In this document: positions 1-6,235 of the stretch, one piece after another | Layout: every line of letters begins with the position of its first letter | Position numbering within the stretch: position 1 is the stretch's first letter | Source: Rubrivivax sp. | GTDB lineage: Bacteria > Pseudomonadota > Gammaproteobacteria > Burkholderiales > Burkholderiaceae_C | Assembly: GCA_030693565.1 (NCBI GenBank) | Contig: JAUYAJ010000704.1 | Coordinates: 1-6,544 of the forward strand | Length of the DNA: 6,544 nt | Direction of reading: 5' to 3' | Program-made: the position numbers and the translations under genes | Notes under the pieces: generated by a model | What the model was told of the DNA's origin: nothing | The model's database searches: none | The model's input: the letters and a program-made list of their open reading frames with translations, nothing else

Positions 1-834
1 TTCCAGCGCCAGGCGCACCGCGCGCGGCCCTTGGCTGTCGCCCGCAGCAAGCCGGCGCGGCGCCACCGCGCCAACCCAGAGGTTGAAGTCGTGGCGCAGT
101 GCCGGGTCACTCAAGCAGGCCACGGCAGCGCGCAGTCGCCGGCTCCAGCCCGGGGCGACAAACTGCAGCGTCAGCAAGGCCTGCAGGCCTTGCGCCGCAT
201 TCAGCACCCGCACCCGGTTCGGCGGCAGTGCGCACAGCGGCAGCCGGGCGGCGTCGAGCGCGCTCAGCGGAGTCACGAAAGACATCAGCGTTGCCAGTCG
301 GCGCCAGCCGGCAGCGTCCAGACCGCCCACCGACTCGGCGGCGCCGGCTTCGATGGCGGCGGCATGGCGCAGCGCATCGGCCAGCGTGGTGTCAGCCTTG
401 GCCAGCGCGGCGCGCCGGCTCAGCACCGCCAGGTTGCCGGCGGCATAGCCGGCGTCGTTGCACAGCCGCACGACCACCGGCGCCGTGTCCGCCAGCGGCG
501 CTCCGCCCAGCGCCTGCCGCGTCACCGGGCAATGCGTGGCCGCGATCTGCGCCAGGTAGTGCGGCGTCACCTGCATGAGCTCGAATGCCCGGCCCTGCAG
601 CCAGGCTTCGGTGCGCAGTTGCAGCCACTGGCGCACCGCCGCGCCAGAGCCCAGCGTGCGCAAGCCAAAGACGGCCTTGCCCGCGCGCCAGCCCTGGCTC
701 ACCGGCGTGCCTTCGAGCAGCAGCCCGGCCGGCGGCACCAGGCCGTGGTGGGCATGGTCCCAGCCCAGTGCAAAACCGCTGCGGTCCGCATGGTCGGTGG
801 GCAGGAGGTCGAGATCGAGGGTCGCCTGGTTCAT
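1..834 (-). CDS. Hypothetical protein with degenerate HNH-like signature, C-terminus missing at window edge
   Basis: Reading the complement from the ATG at 834, the frame stays open for 278 codons and leaves the window without a stop, so the C-terminus is missing. The start is supported by a GGAG seven bases upstream. Codons are strongly GC-ending, as in the neighbouring hydrolase. I do not recognise a named family. The protein looks soluble, with no signal peptide and no clear membrane helix. Residues 101-146 are the most informative: HCPVTR (101-106), then LCND (124-127) and GYAAGNLAVLSRRAALAK (129-146). This resembles the Cys-Pro, Asp-Arg, GYxxGN, Ser-x-x-Ala-Asn-x-x-Lys layout of some HNH/treble-clef proteins. 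The Asp-Arg pair and the late Asn are replaced, so nuclease activity is doubtful. The frame is confident; the function is unknown. Confidence 0.85.
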   Translation of the reverse strand, partial: MNQATLDLDLLPTDHADRSGFALGWDHAHHGLVPPAGLLLEGTPVSQGWRAGKAVFGLRTLGSGAAVRQWLQLRTEAWLQGRAFELMQVTPHYLAQIAATHCPVTRQALGGAPLADTAPVVVRLCNDAGYAAGNLAVLSRRAALAKADTTLADALRHAAAIEAGAAESVGGLDAAGWRRLATLMSFVTPLSALDAARLPLCALPPNRVRVLNAAQGLQALLTLQFVAPGWSRRLRAAVACLSDPALRHDFNLWVGAVAPRRLAAGDSQGPRAVRLALE

Positions 835-841
835 CGTGCAT

Positions 842-845
842 CTCC
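842..845 (-). promoter_or_regulatory. Shine-Dalgarno for the left-edge gene
   Basis: The complement reads GGAG followed by a seven-base spacer and then ATG at 834. This is a good ribosome binding site and decides the start of the leftmost gene. Confidence 0.65.
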
Positions 846-1082
846 GGTGCGGCGGCGGGCACATCGCCCATCGCATGCAGCCAGTTTGCAGGCTCACTGG
901 ATCACGGAGTGAGCTAGCGAAAGAACCCTGCGATCCAGGCGATGGCGGGCTGGCGCGGGACAATTGCGCATCGACGCCCTAAAGTGCCCCTCCTTGAAAC
1001 TGCTGCAGCAAGTCCTTCGTCCGACTGACAAACGCCGCAAACCCGGCCCACAGGCCCTGGCTCGCAGCCCGGCGATGCAGCC

Positions 1083-1973
1083 ATGAACGCGGGTGCTGCG
1101 CTGTCGTCCGACGCCATTGCCGCCCTGGCCATCAGTGCCGAACGCCATGAGCGCGTGCACCAGGGCCGGCGGCTGTGCTGGCGGCGCTTTGGCGACGGCC
1201 CGCCGCTGGTCTTGCTGCACGGCGGCCACGGCAGCTGGCTGCACTGGGTGCGCAACGTCCAGGCGCTGGCGGCCACGCACACGCTGTGGCTGCCCGACAT
1301 GCCGGGCTTTGGCGATTCCGAGCCGCTGGCTTGCGAGCCGCACGCGCCCGAGCGGCTGCAGTTCCTGGTCGACGCCTTGATGGCCAGCCTGGACACGCTG
1401 GTCGGCCGTGGCGCGGTGATCAACCTCGCCGGCTTCTCCTTCGGGGGTCTGGTGGCGGCGCGGCTGGCGGCGCTGCGCGGCGATGTGCGGCGTCTGGCCT
1501 TGCTGGGGCCGGCCGGCCATGGCGGCCGGCGCCGCCAGGTTCAAGCGCTGCGCGAGTGGCGGCTCGGCGACGCCGCCGAACAGGCCGCCGCGCTGCGCTT
1601 CAACCTGGGCAGTTTCATGCTTCACGGGCCGGCGGCTGACGATGAGCAGGCCTTGCAAGTGCATTCGCTGTGCTGCCGGCAGACCCGGTTTCGCAGCCGA
1701 TCGATCTCACTGCAAGGCTTGCTGCCGGCAACGCTGCGCGAGCTGCAGCAGCCGACGTTGCTACTCTGGGGCGAGCACGACGTCACCGCCGAACCCGAGC
1801 AGATCGCGCCACTGCTGGTGGCGGGTCAGCCGGCGCATGCCTGGCGCGTGTTGCCGGGCGCCGGCCACTGGGTTCAGTACGAAAGCGCCGACGCCATCAA
1901 CGCCTTGCTGGCCGATTGGTTCGGCGCTGCGCCGCCCACGCCAAAGCAGCCGACATCAGCAGCCCCAGGCTGA
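1083..1973 (+). CDS. Alpha/beta-fold hydrolase
   Basis: A 296-residue protein of normal length for the alpha/beta hydrolase superfamily, presumably a cytoplasmic esterase or C-C bond hydrolase of the MhpC/DmpD type; the substrate cannot be read from sequence. The strand-turn LVLLHGG (42-48) forms the oxyanion-hole HG motif, and PDMPGFGDSE (71-80) is the usual following loop. GFSFGG (117-122) is the nucleophile elbow with Ser119. The WGEHD motif (229-233) supplies acid Asp233, and PGAGHW (258-263) supplies His262. Residues about 145-210 form the lid. The ATG at 1083 is the first possible start after the in-frame TGA at 1026-1028, with no ATG, GTG or TTG between them. Its Shine-Dalgarno is weak. 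The proline/alanine-rich tail after residue 281 lies beyond the fold and overlaps the convergent VanZ-like gene. Confidence 0.93.
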   Translation: MNAGAALSSDAIAALAISAERHERVHQGRRLCWRRFGDGPPLVLLHGGHGSWLHWVRNVQALAATHTLWLPDMPGFGDSEPLACEPHAPERLQFLVDALMASLDTLVGRGAVINLAGFSFGGLVAARLAALRGDVRRLALLGPAGHGGRRRQVQALREWRLGDAAEQAAALRFNLGSFMLHGPAADDEQALQVHSLCCRQTRFRSRSISLQGLLPATLRELQQPTLLLWGEHDVTAEPEQIAPLLVAGQPAHAWRVLPGAGHWVQYESADAINALLADWFGAAPPTPKQPTSAAPG

Positions 1974-2361
1974 TGCCCAGGGCATCGGCGAGCAAGTCGT
2001 TCCACTCGCCGCTGCGGCCAGGAATGCGCGCCTGCACCAGTTCGATGAAGCCGCCGTAGGCCAACAAGCCACCAGCCAGCCGCCAGCGCCAGGTGCTGGC
2101 CAGCGCACCGACGAAAGCCAGCGCGGCGAAGGCCGCCAGATGGTTGGTCTTGTCCCAGCCGGTGCCGATGTCCGGCGGCTTGGGCGAAAAGGCCAGCCAT
2201 GCGATGACGAGAACCAGCGCCGCGAACATCACGCGCCAGGCACGCACAAGCTCTGGGCGCTGCCACCACGGCTGGGGAAGGGCTGAGCCAGGCGGGTGCG
2301 GGGGCAGAGGTGCAGGCGGTCGGGTCACGGCAGTGGCGAGGGTGGTGATGCGGGCCGCCAT
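1897..2361 (-). CDS. VanZ-like family membrane protein
   Basis: A 154-residue inner-membrane protein of the VanZ-like type. After a proline-rich cytoplasmic N-terminus (about 13-35) there are four likely membrane helices near 43-58, 75-90, 95-108 and 125-144. Family hallmarks are WDKTNH (69-74), the glycine/Glu/Gln helix YGGFIELVQ (102-110), the IPGRSGEWND loop (113-122) and DALG (126-129). Enterococcal VanZ gives low-level teicoplanin resistance, but proteobacterial members have no settled function and resistance should not be assumed here. No strong Shine-Dalgarno precedes the ATG at 2361. A later in-frame start near the first membrane helix (Val43 or Met45) is possible, though the upstream proline-rich stretch has high-GC codons like the rest. 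Its last 77 bases overlap the 3' end of the hydrolase on the other strand. Confidence 0.9.
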   Translation of the reverse strand: MAARITTLATAVTRPPAPLPPHPPGSALPQPWWQRPELVRAWRVMFAALVLVIAWLAFSPKPPDIGTGWDKTNHLAAFAALAFVGALASTWRWRLAGGLLAYGGFIELVQARIPGRSGEWNDLLADALGISLGLLMSAALAWAAQRRTNRPARR

Positions 2362-2551
2362 GCTAGTGGGGTACGCCGCTCTGTTCTGTTTTCATCCGTT
2401 GACGGCGGGACGCATTCACTCGCGGGCCGCAAGGCTATTGGCGGCGATCCCCGCTGTACAACGCTCCCCGGAACCAAGCTGGCTAGCGTGCAACAGCACA
2501 CCAGATCTGTGCGTCTGCTGTATGGCGCAGGGCTGAGCGGCAACTCACGAC

Positions 2552-2633
2552 CCCAAGCCGTCGTTCAACTAACTGACGCGAAGGGCCGCTTTCTAGCTGC
2601 GGCAATTTCGCCTGTCGGCGTAGCCGGCTTGGG
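2552..2633. repeat. Long imperfect inverted repeat (nested hairpin)
   Basis: CCCAAGCCG at 2552-2560 is the exact complement of CGGCTTGGG at 2625-2633. Inside this pair, GCGAA (2578-2582) pairs with TTCGC (2607-2611), and GCCGC (2585-2589) pairs with GCGGC (2599-2603) around a nine-base loop. GAC (2575-2577) can also pair with GTC (2614-2616) across a two-base bulge. The arms line up into one interrupted stem. There is no T-tract for a terminator, and neither integron attC box (RYYYAAC, GTTRRRY) occurs at the proper ends. The role is unknown. Confidence 0.55.
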
Positions 2634-2894
2634 CGCCTCAGCTGGACGACATGGCAAGAACTGCTTGGCTCGGCATCAACAGTGTCGTTCTTTTGACGTG
2701 GGCCAGCCCTGCACCTCGTCTCCAGCTTGATCACAATCGAAAAATATCCGCGCTGTGCGAGTGGCTGCGCGCGAAGGCTGCAGGTTCTGCGCCACAAGAC
2801 GAGCCACTTCCCTCGATACTCCGTCAACTCCAAACGAGACATCGTCTGACCCCATGGACAAAAAGAAGACGTTGCTGCTGGCCGCCAACGCGGT

Positions 2895-2898
2895 GGAG
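2895..2898 (+). promoter_or_regulatory. Shine-Dalgarno selecting the 2908 start of the large gene
   Basis: GGAG lies nine bases before the ATG at 2908. The earlier in-frame ATG at 2854 and GTG at 2755 lack a comparable purine motif at the right distance, so this site favours 2908. Confidence 0.5.
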
Positions 2899-2907
2899 AC
2901 TTCAGAC

Positions 2908-5900
2908 ATGCGGCGCGAGTTGCCTAGTCCGAAGGAGTTGATGCGCGCGCGTCATCCCGACCTCTTTTCGGATACTGAGGTTGAAGCCAGTCCTGTGCTT
3001 CCGAGGGCAGTGTTCGAGTACCACCTTAACACGCTGACAAGTCGGAAGCAGGAGTATGAGTTCGAGCACTTCTGTCGGAAGCTGGCAGAGCGCGAGGTCT
3101 GCCCGAACTTGCGCGTACAGACGGGGCCGACTGGCGGCGGCGATAGCAAAGTCGACTCTGAGACGTATCCTGTCGCGGCCGAGATTTCTGAGCGATGGTG
3201 GGTTGGAGAGCCTGCAGGCGGTTCGGAGCGTTGGGCATTCGCCTTCAGCGCCAAGAAGGCGTGGAAGCCAAAGGTGCGAGCAGACGTTGCGAGCGTCGTT
3301 TCCACCGGCCGCGACTACAAACGAATTTACTTCTTCACGAACCAGTTCGTCAGCGACAAGGATCGCGCAAAGCTCGAAGACGAGCTGTCAAAAGGCGCGG
3401 GACTCCCCGTACACATCGTTGACAGAAGCTGGATCGTTGCTTCGGTATATGAGCGTGGCAACCTCTCAGTGGCGATCTCAGCTCTGGGCATCGAGTCGGG
3501 AGGCGTCGAAAGACACCGTCGGATAGGGCCCCTCGACACTGGTCGCCTCGCCGAGTTGAGCGAGCTTGACCTGCAGATTGCCGACCAGACTCGCTACAAC
3601 GGCGCGCGCTTCCAACTCGCAGAGGATTGCCTAAGGGGAGCGGTCCTTGCTCGGGGTCTAGATCGGCCGCGTGTCGAAGTCGAGGGGCGATTCGCCCAGG
3701 CCGAACGCTTGGCGAAATCCATCGGGATTTCGCAGCAGCTGATGCGTGTCGCCTACAACCGCGCTTGGACCGCACACTGGTGGTATGAGGACTACCCGGC
3801 GTTCCTTCAGTTCTATTCAGAGGTTGAGGGATACCTGGAAAATTCGACGGAGGCTGACGATGTTGATCGACTTCTGAATCTCTGGAACCTGCTGATCACA
3901 GCCGAGTCACGTGACCACATAGACAAGGACGTTGCGCAATCAGCGACTCGCAGAGAGAAGCTCATCAAGATGCTTGGGGCGATCGCCAGCGATGCATCTC
4001 GACCAAACAATGCCCTCCAGGCGCGGACAAGCCTGTCGCTGATGCAGGCGACGGATGCCATGCGCGCCAGCAGTCCCGATGCCTTGGATGCAGCTTGGAC
4101 AGATTTGGCAAAGATCGTGGACGAGTCGTCAACAATGGGGCAGTACCCCGTAGAGAGGCTCGCGAACGTAGTTCACGAGCTTGGGGCATTCGCCGACACC
4201 GCCGCCTTTGATGCGCTTTGCGAAAAGGTGATCGCTGCTACGCGGCAGCGTCAAAGCGACGGCGCTGCGGGCATTGCATACCGCGATCGCGGCCTTCAAA
4301 AGCTCGATCACGATCGCCCGTATGAGGCAATCCGATGGATCGGTCGAGCCGAGGAACTTCTCGTCAAGGAAGAGTACCAGGGCGACTTGGTACTGACGCT
4401 CGTTGCTGGCAGTTTTGCGTATGAGCGCGCGGGCCTCCTGTGGGCTGCCAGAAACAAGATCCTTGTCGCAGCTGAGAGAAGTCTGCATGCCTTTGCGCGT
4501 AGTGGCGAGATGCCACCGTCAGCGCTGCGCACTCTTCAGCGCTTGGCGTGGATAGAACTCCAGCTTGGACGTATCCCGCAGGTTCTTCAGGCGATGTCCT
4601 GGGCCGCCTTCGTGTCGACGCAACTCAAGATGTCTGAAGGACGGCGAGAGTCGTACGCTGAGGAAGTTCAGATGCAAGAGGGGGTGCTTGGCATCCACTT
4701 CTTGAATCTCCCACTGGAGATGCAGCCGTCCGCCGAGCAGTTGCCAGACGCGTTGGAGCGGCTGGGGTTGACCAATGCGAGACTGGCGCTGCTATTCGTC
4801 CTTGGGCATGAGAAGCGTATCAAGACGGAAGGCTACTTCAAGCCCGAAAGGAGTGCGGAGGAGTTGCAACAGTTCTTCGAGGCATGGCAAGACCAACCGG
4901 CTGCTTCGGATATTCCAAGTCGTCCCACGTTGAATGGTGGACCCAAGACATCGCTCCGATCGGTGATTCTGGGCGCGGAGTTCGTTGTTGACACTCCGAC
5001 CGATCCGACTCTCGTTGGTGTGACTGAGTCGCTCCTTGGCGCCTTGGAGGCATTCTTGGCGACAACCGACGAGCACGACCTGCTGCCGCACGTTGAAAGG
5101 ACAACGATCACGGTCCGGACCGCAGTCGAGTCCGCAACTCTGCCGACTTTCAGTTTTGTCGGAGATCGTGCTGGGCAGGCTGAAATCTTATGTCCATCGA
5201 CACTTCACTTTCCCAATCCTGAGGCTATCCACGGGTTCGCGGATTGGCTGATTGATACGGTGATCAAGATTGCAGCACATCAGTTCATCGTTCGCGATGC
5301 TCAGAGCTGGCTTGATCGTGTCGCGGGCGATGAGCGAGCATTCGCACGAGCGGTACTGCTTGGCGATGCATTGACCATAGGTAGGAACGCATTTGAGCAT
5401 GAGCCTGCGGTTCGTCTCTCTGACTGGTTCGAACCCGATGACAAGGTCTATGAGTGCATGCGGACTCGGCCTTGGCGGGTGAAAGCAGTATCGACGGGCT
5501 CTACGCAAAACTCGAAGGAGCCACCAAAGTTTGGCGAGGGCGAGCCGTCGACCGAAATGTTCGACAACTCACGGAAGAAGCACACGGATCGCCAGGTGCT
5601 GTCGCCCATCGACATTCCCGCATGGAGCAAGGCGAGTTGGGGAGGAACGCTTTTCGCAATGTCTAATCAGCCGCCACCGATCCTTGGGCTGATGTTCAGA
5701 GATTTGCAGGCTGGTCTCCCCATATTCTCCGGGTGGCGCGCGAAATGGGGGCAGGAGGACCTGCAGGACTCGCTCCGCGTGGTCATCGTGACGGGCGTAT
5801 CAGCGAAGAACCCAGCACATTATTCTGTCCTGATTGGACCAAACATCACGCAAGGCGTCGATCGTGAAACAAAGGTGTTTGTGTCGGTCTCGCGAATCAA

Positions 5901-6195
5901 TCGCATGACGCCGGAGACTCCAACGAACCTCAACATGTTTCTCGCTAACTTTCGGCGCTACGGCGGCTATTTGCTGGTGCCGGCCGATATGGGCGCTCCT
6001 CCGAGAATCGAGATGACCAGTTTCCTTGCGAAGAGGCACCTGCATGTCCGGTCGGCATGGGAAATTGGTGAAAACGATCCGGACTCCTCTGCGCTTTACG
6101 ACGACGATGATCCGATCATTCCCCAGGAAGTAACAGATCCACCGGTGACTAGGACACTCGAGAAGCTAAGGGCCCGAAGGCGTTCAGGCAAGTAG
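2908..6195 (+). CDS. Large PD-(D/E)XK nuclease-like protein with helical/TPR-like middle; candidate defence effector
   Basis: A 1095-residue soluble protein, read from the ATG with the best Shine-Dalgarno (in-frame ATG 2854 would add 18 residues, GTG 2755 would add 51). Residues about 35-195 look like a restriction-endonuclease (Mrr-like) fold. There is a Glu-rich first helix (EYEFEHFCRKLAE, 49-61), a glycine turn with acidic residues GPTGGGDSKVDSE (73-85), strand WAFAFSAKK (109-117) with Lys116 or Lys117 in the xK position, then IYFFTNQF (140-147) and HIVDRSWI (169-176). Residues about 210-660 are almost entirely helical and TPR-like. About 680-830 is mixed and includes ESLLGALEAFLATT (707-720). 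About 905-1050 is alpha/beta, followed by an acidic run (DDDD, 1065-1068) and a basic tail. I see no Walker motifs, signal peptide or membrane helix. Composition is lower in G+C than the left genes and no partner gene is present, suggesting horizontal acquisition. Nuclease fold is likely; defence function is inferred. Confidence 0.88.
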   Translation: MRRELPSPKELMRARHPDLFSDTEVEASPVLPRAVFEYHLNTLTSRKQEYEFEHFCRKLAEREVCPNLRVQTGPTGGGDSKVDSETYPVAAEISERWWVGEPAGGSERWAFAFSAKKAWKPKVRADVASVVSTGRDYKRIYFFTNQFVSDKDRAKLEDELSKGAGLPVHIVDRSWIVASVYERGNLSVAISALGIESGGVERHRRIGPLDTGRLAELSELDLQIADQTRYNGARFQLAEDCLRGAVLARGLDRPRVEVEGRFAQAERLAKSIGISQQLMRVAYNRAWTAHWWYEDYPAFLQFYSEVEGYLENSTEADDVDRLLNLWNLLITAESRDHIDKDVAQSATRREKLIKMLGAIASDASRPNNALQARTSLSLMQATDAMRASSPDALDAAWTDLAKIVDESSTMGQYPVERLANVVHELGAFADTAAFDALCEKVIAATRQRQSDGAAGIAYRDRGLQKLDHDRPYEAIRWIGRAEELLVKEEYQGDLVLTLVAGSFAYERAGLLWAARNKILVAAERSLHAFARSGEMPPSALRTLQRLAWIELQLGRIPQVLQAMSWAAFVSTQLKMSEGRRESYAEEVQMQEGVLGIHFLNLPLEMQPSAEQLPDALERLGLTNARLALLFVLGHEKRIKTEGYFKPERSAEELQQFFEAWQDQPAASDIPSRPTLNGGPKTSLRSVILGAEFVVDTPTDPTLVGVTESLLGALEAFLATTDEHDLLPHVERTTITVRTAVESATLPTFSFVGDRAGQAEILCPSTLHFPNPEAIHGFADWLIDTVIKIAAHQFIVRDAQSWLDRVAGDERAFARAVLLGDALTIGRNAFEHEPAVRLSDWFEPDDKVYECMRTRPWRVKAVSTGSTQNSKEPPKFGEGEPSTEMFDNSRKKHTDRQVLSPIDIPAWSKASWGGTLFAMSNQPPPILGLMFRDLQAGLPIFSGWRAKWGQEDLQDSLRVVIVTGVSAKNPAHYSVLIGPNITQGVDRETKVFVSVSRINRMTPETPTNLNMFLANFRRYGGYLLVPADMGAPPRIEMTSFLAKRHLHVRSAWEIGENDPDSSALYDDDDPIIPQEVTDPPVTRTLEKLRARRRSGK

Positions 6196-6235
6196 CCACC
6201 CCGTGGCCCGCGTCAATCCGACTCCGTCAAACGGA
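6195..6235 (+). terminator. Two small hairpins just after the stop codon (possible weak terminator)
   Basis: GCCAC-CCC-GTGGC (6195-6207) begins on the last base of the TAG stop. TCCGT-CAA-ACGGA (6223-6235) follows 15 bases later. Both are perfect five-base stems with three-base loops. Neither has a T-tract, so intrinsic termination is only a guess. Confidence 0.25.

Larger units (their letters stand above)
2362..2907. other. Non-coding junction region upstream of the large gene
   Basis: About 545 bases without a convincing gene. The open frames here (for example 2296-2730 plus and 2483-2842 minus) give arginine/serine/glycine-rich, low-complexity translations, lack ribosome sites and cross neighbouring genes. 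Base composition shifts within this stretch from the very GC-rich left block to the more balanced large gene. It holds an imperfect inverted repeat (2552-2633) and an AT-rich patch at 2727-2747 that may contain the promoter of the large gene. I cannot assign -35 and -10 boxes with acceptable spacing. Confidence 0.6.

Noticed and set aside
31..912. Plus-strand open frame of 293 codons across the left end
   Set aside because: Arginine/glutamine/histidine-rich shadow translation of the minus-strand gene at 1-834, which has a good ribosome site and a protein-like composition.
894..1664. Minus-strand open frame of 256 codons opposite the hydrolase
   Set aside because: Shadow of the hydrolase, whose catalytic triad and motifs are intact; the shadow shows no recognisable domain.
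1897..2361. Glycopeptide-resistance gene vanZ
   Set aside because: Only family-level similarity is visible; no van cluster is present, and VanZ-like proteins are widespread in proteobacteria without a resistance role.
2552..2633. Integron attC site
   Set aside because: The stem-like shape is suggestive and GTTCAAC at 2563-2569 fits RYYYAAC, but it lies inside the structure, the matching GTTRRRY box is absent, and no integrase or other cassette is present.
2693..2747. Promoter built on TTGACG (2693-2698) or TTGATC (2727-2732) before the large gene
   Set aside because: No acceptable -10 box lies 16-18 bases downstream of either; the AT-rich AAAATAT at 2741-2747 is too close to TTGATC and too far from TTGACG.
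2483..2842. Minus-strand open frame of 119 codons in the junction region
   Set aside because: No ribosome site, arginine/serine-rich translation with no domain, and it crosses the inverted repeat.
2395..6235. Near-inverted short repeat flanking the accessory segment: TCCGTTGACGG (2395-2405) and CCGTCAAACGGA (6224-6235)
   Set aside because: Both are tiny self-palindromes of a common type, differ by an insertion, and no mobile-element gene lies between them; chance is sufficient.
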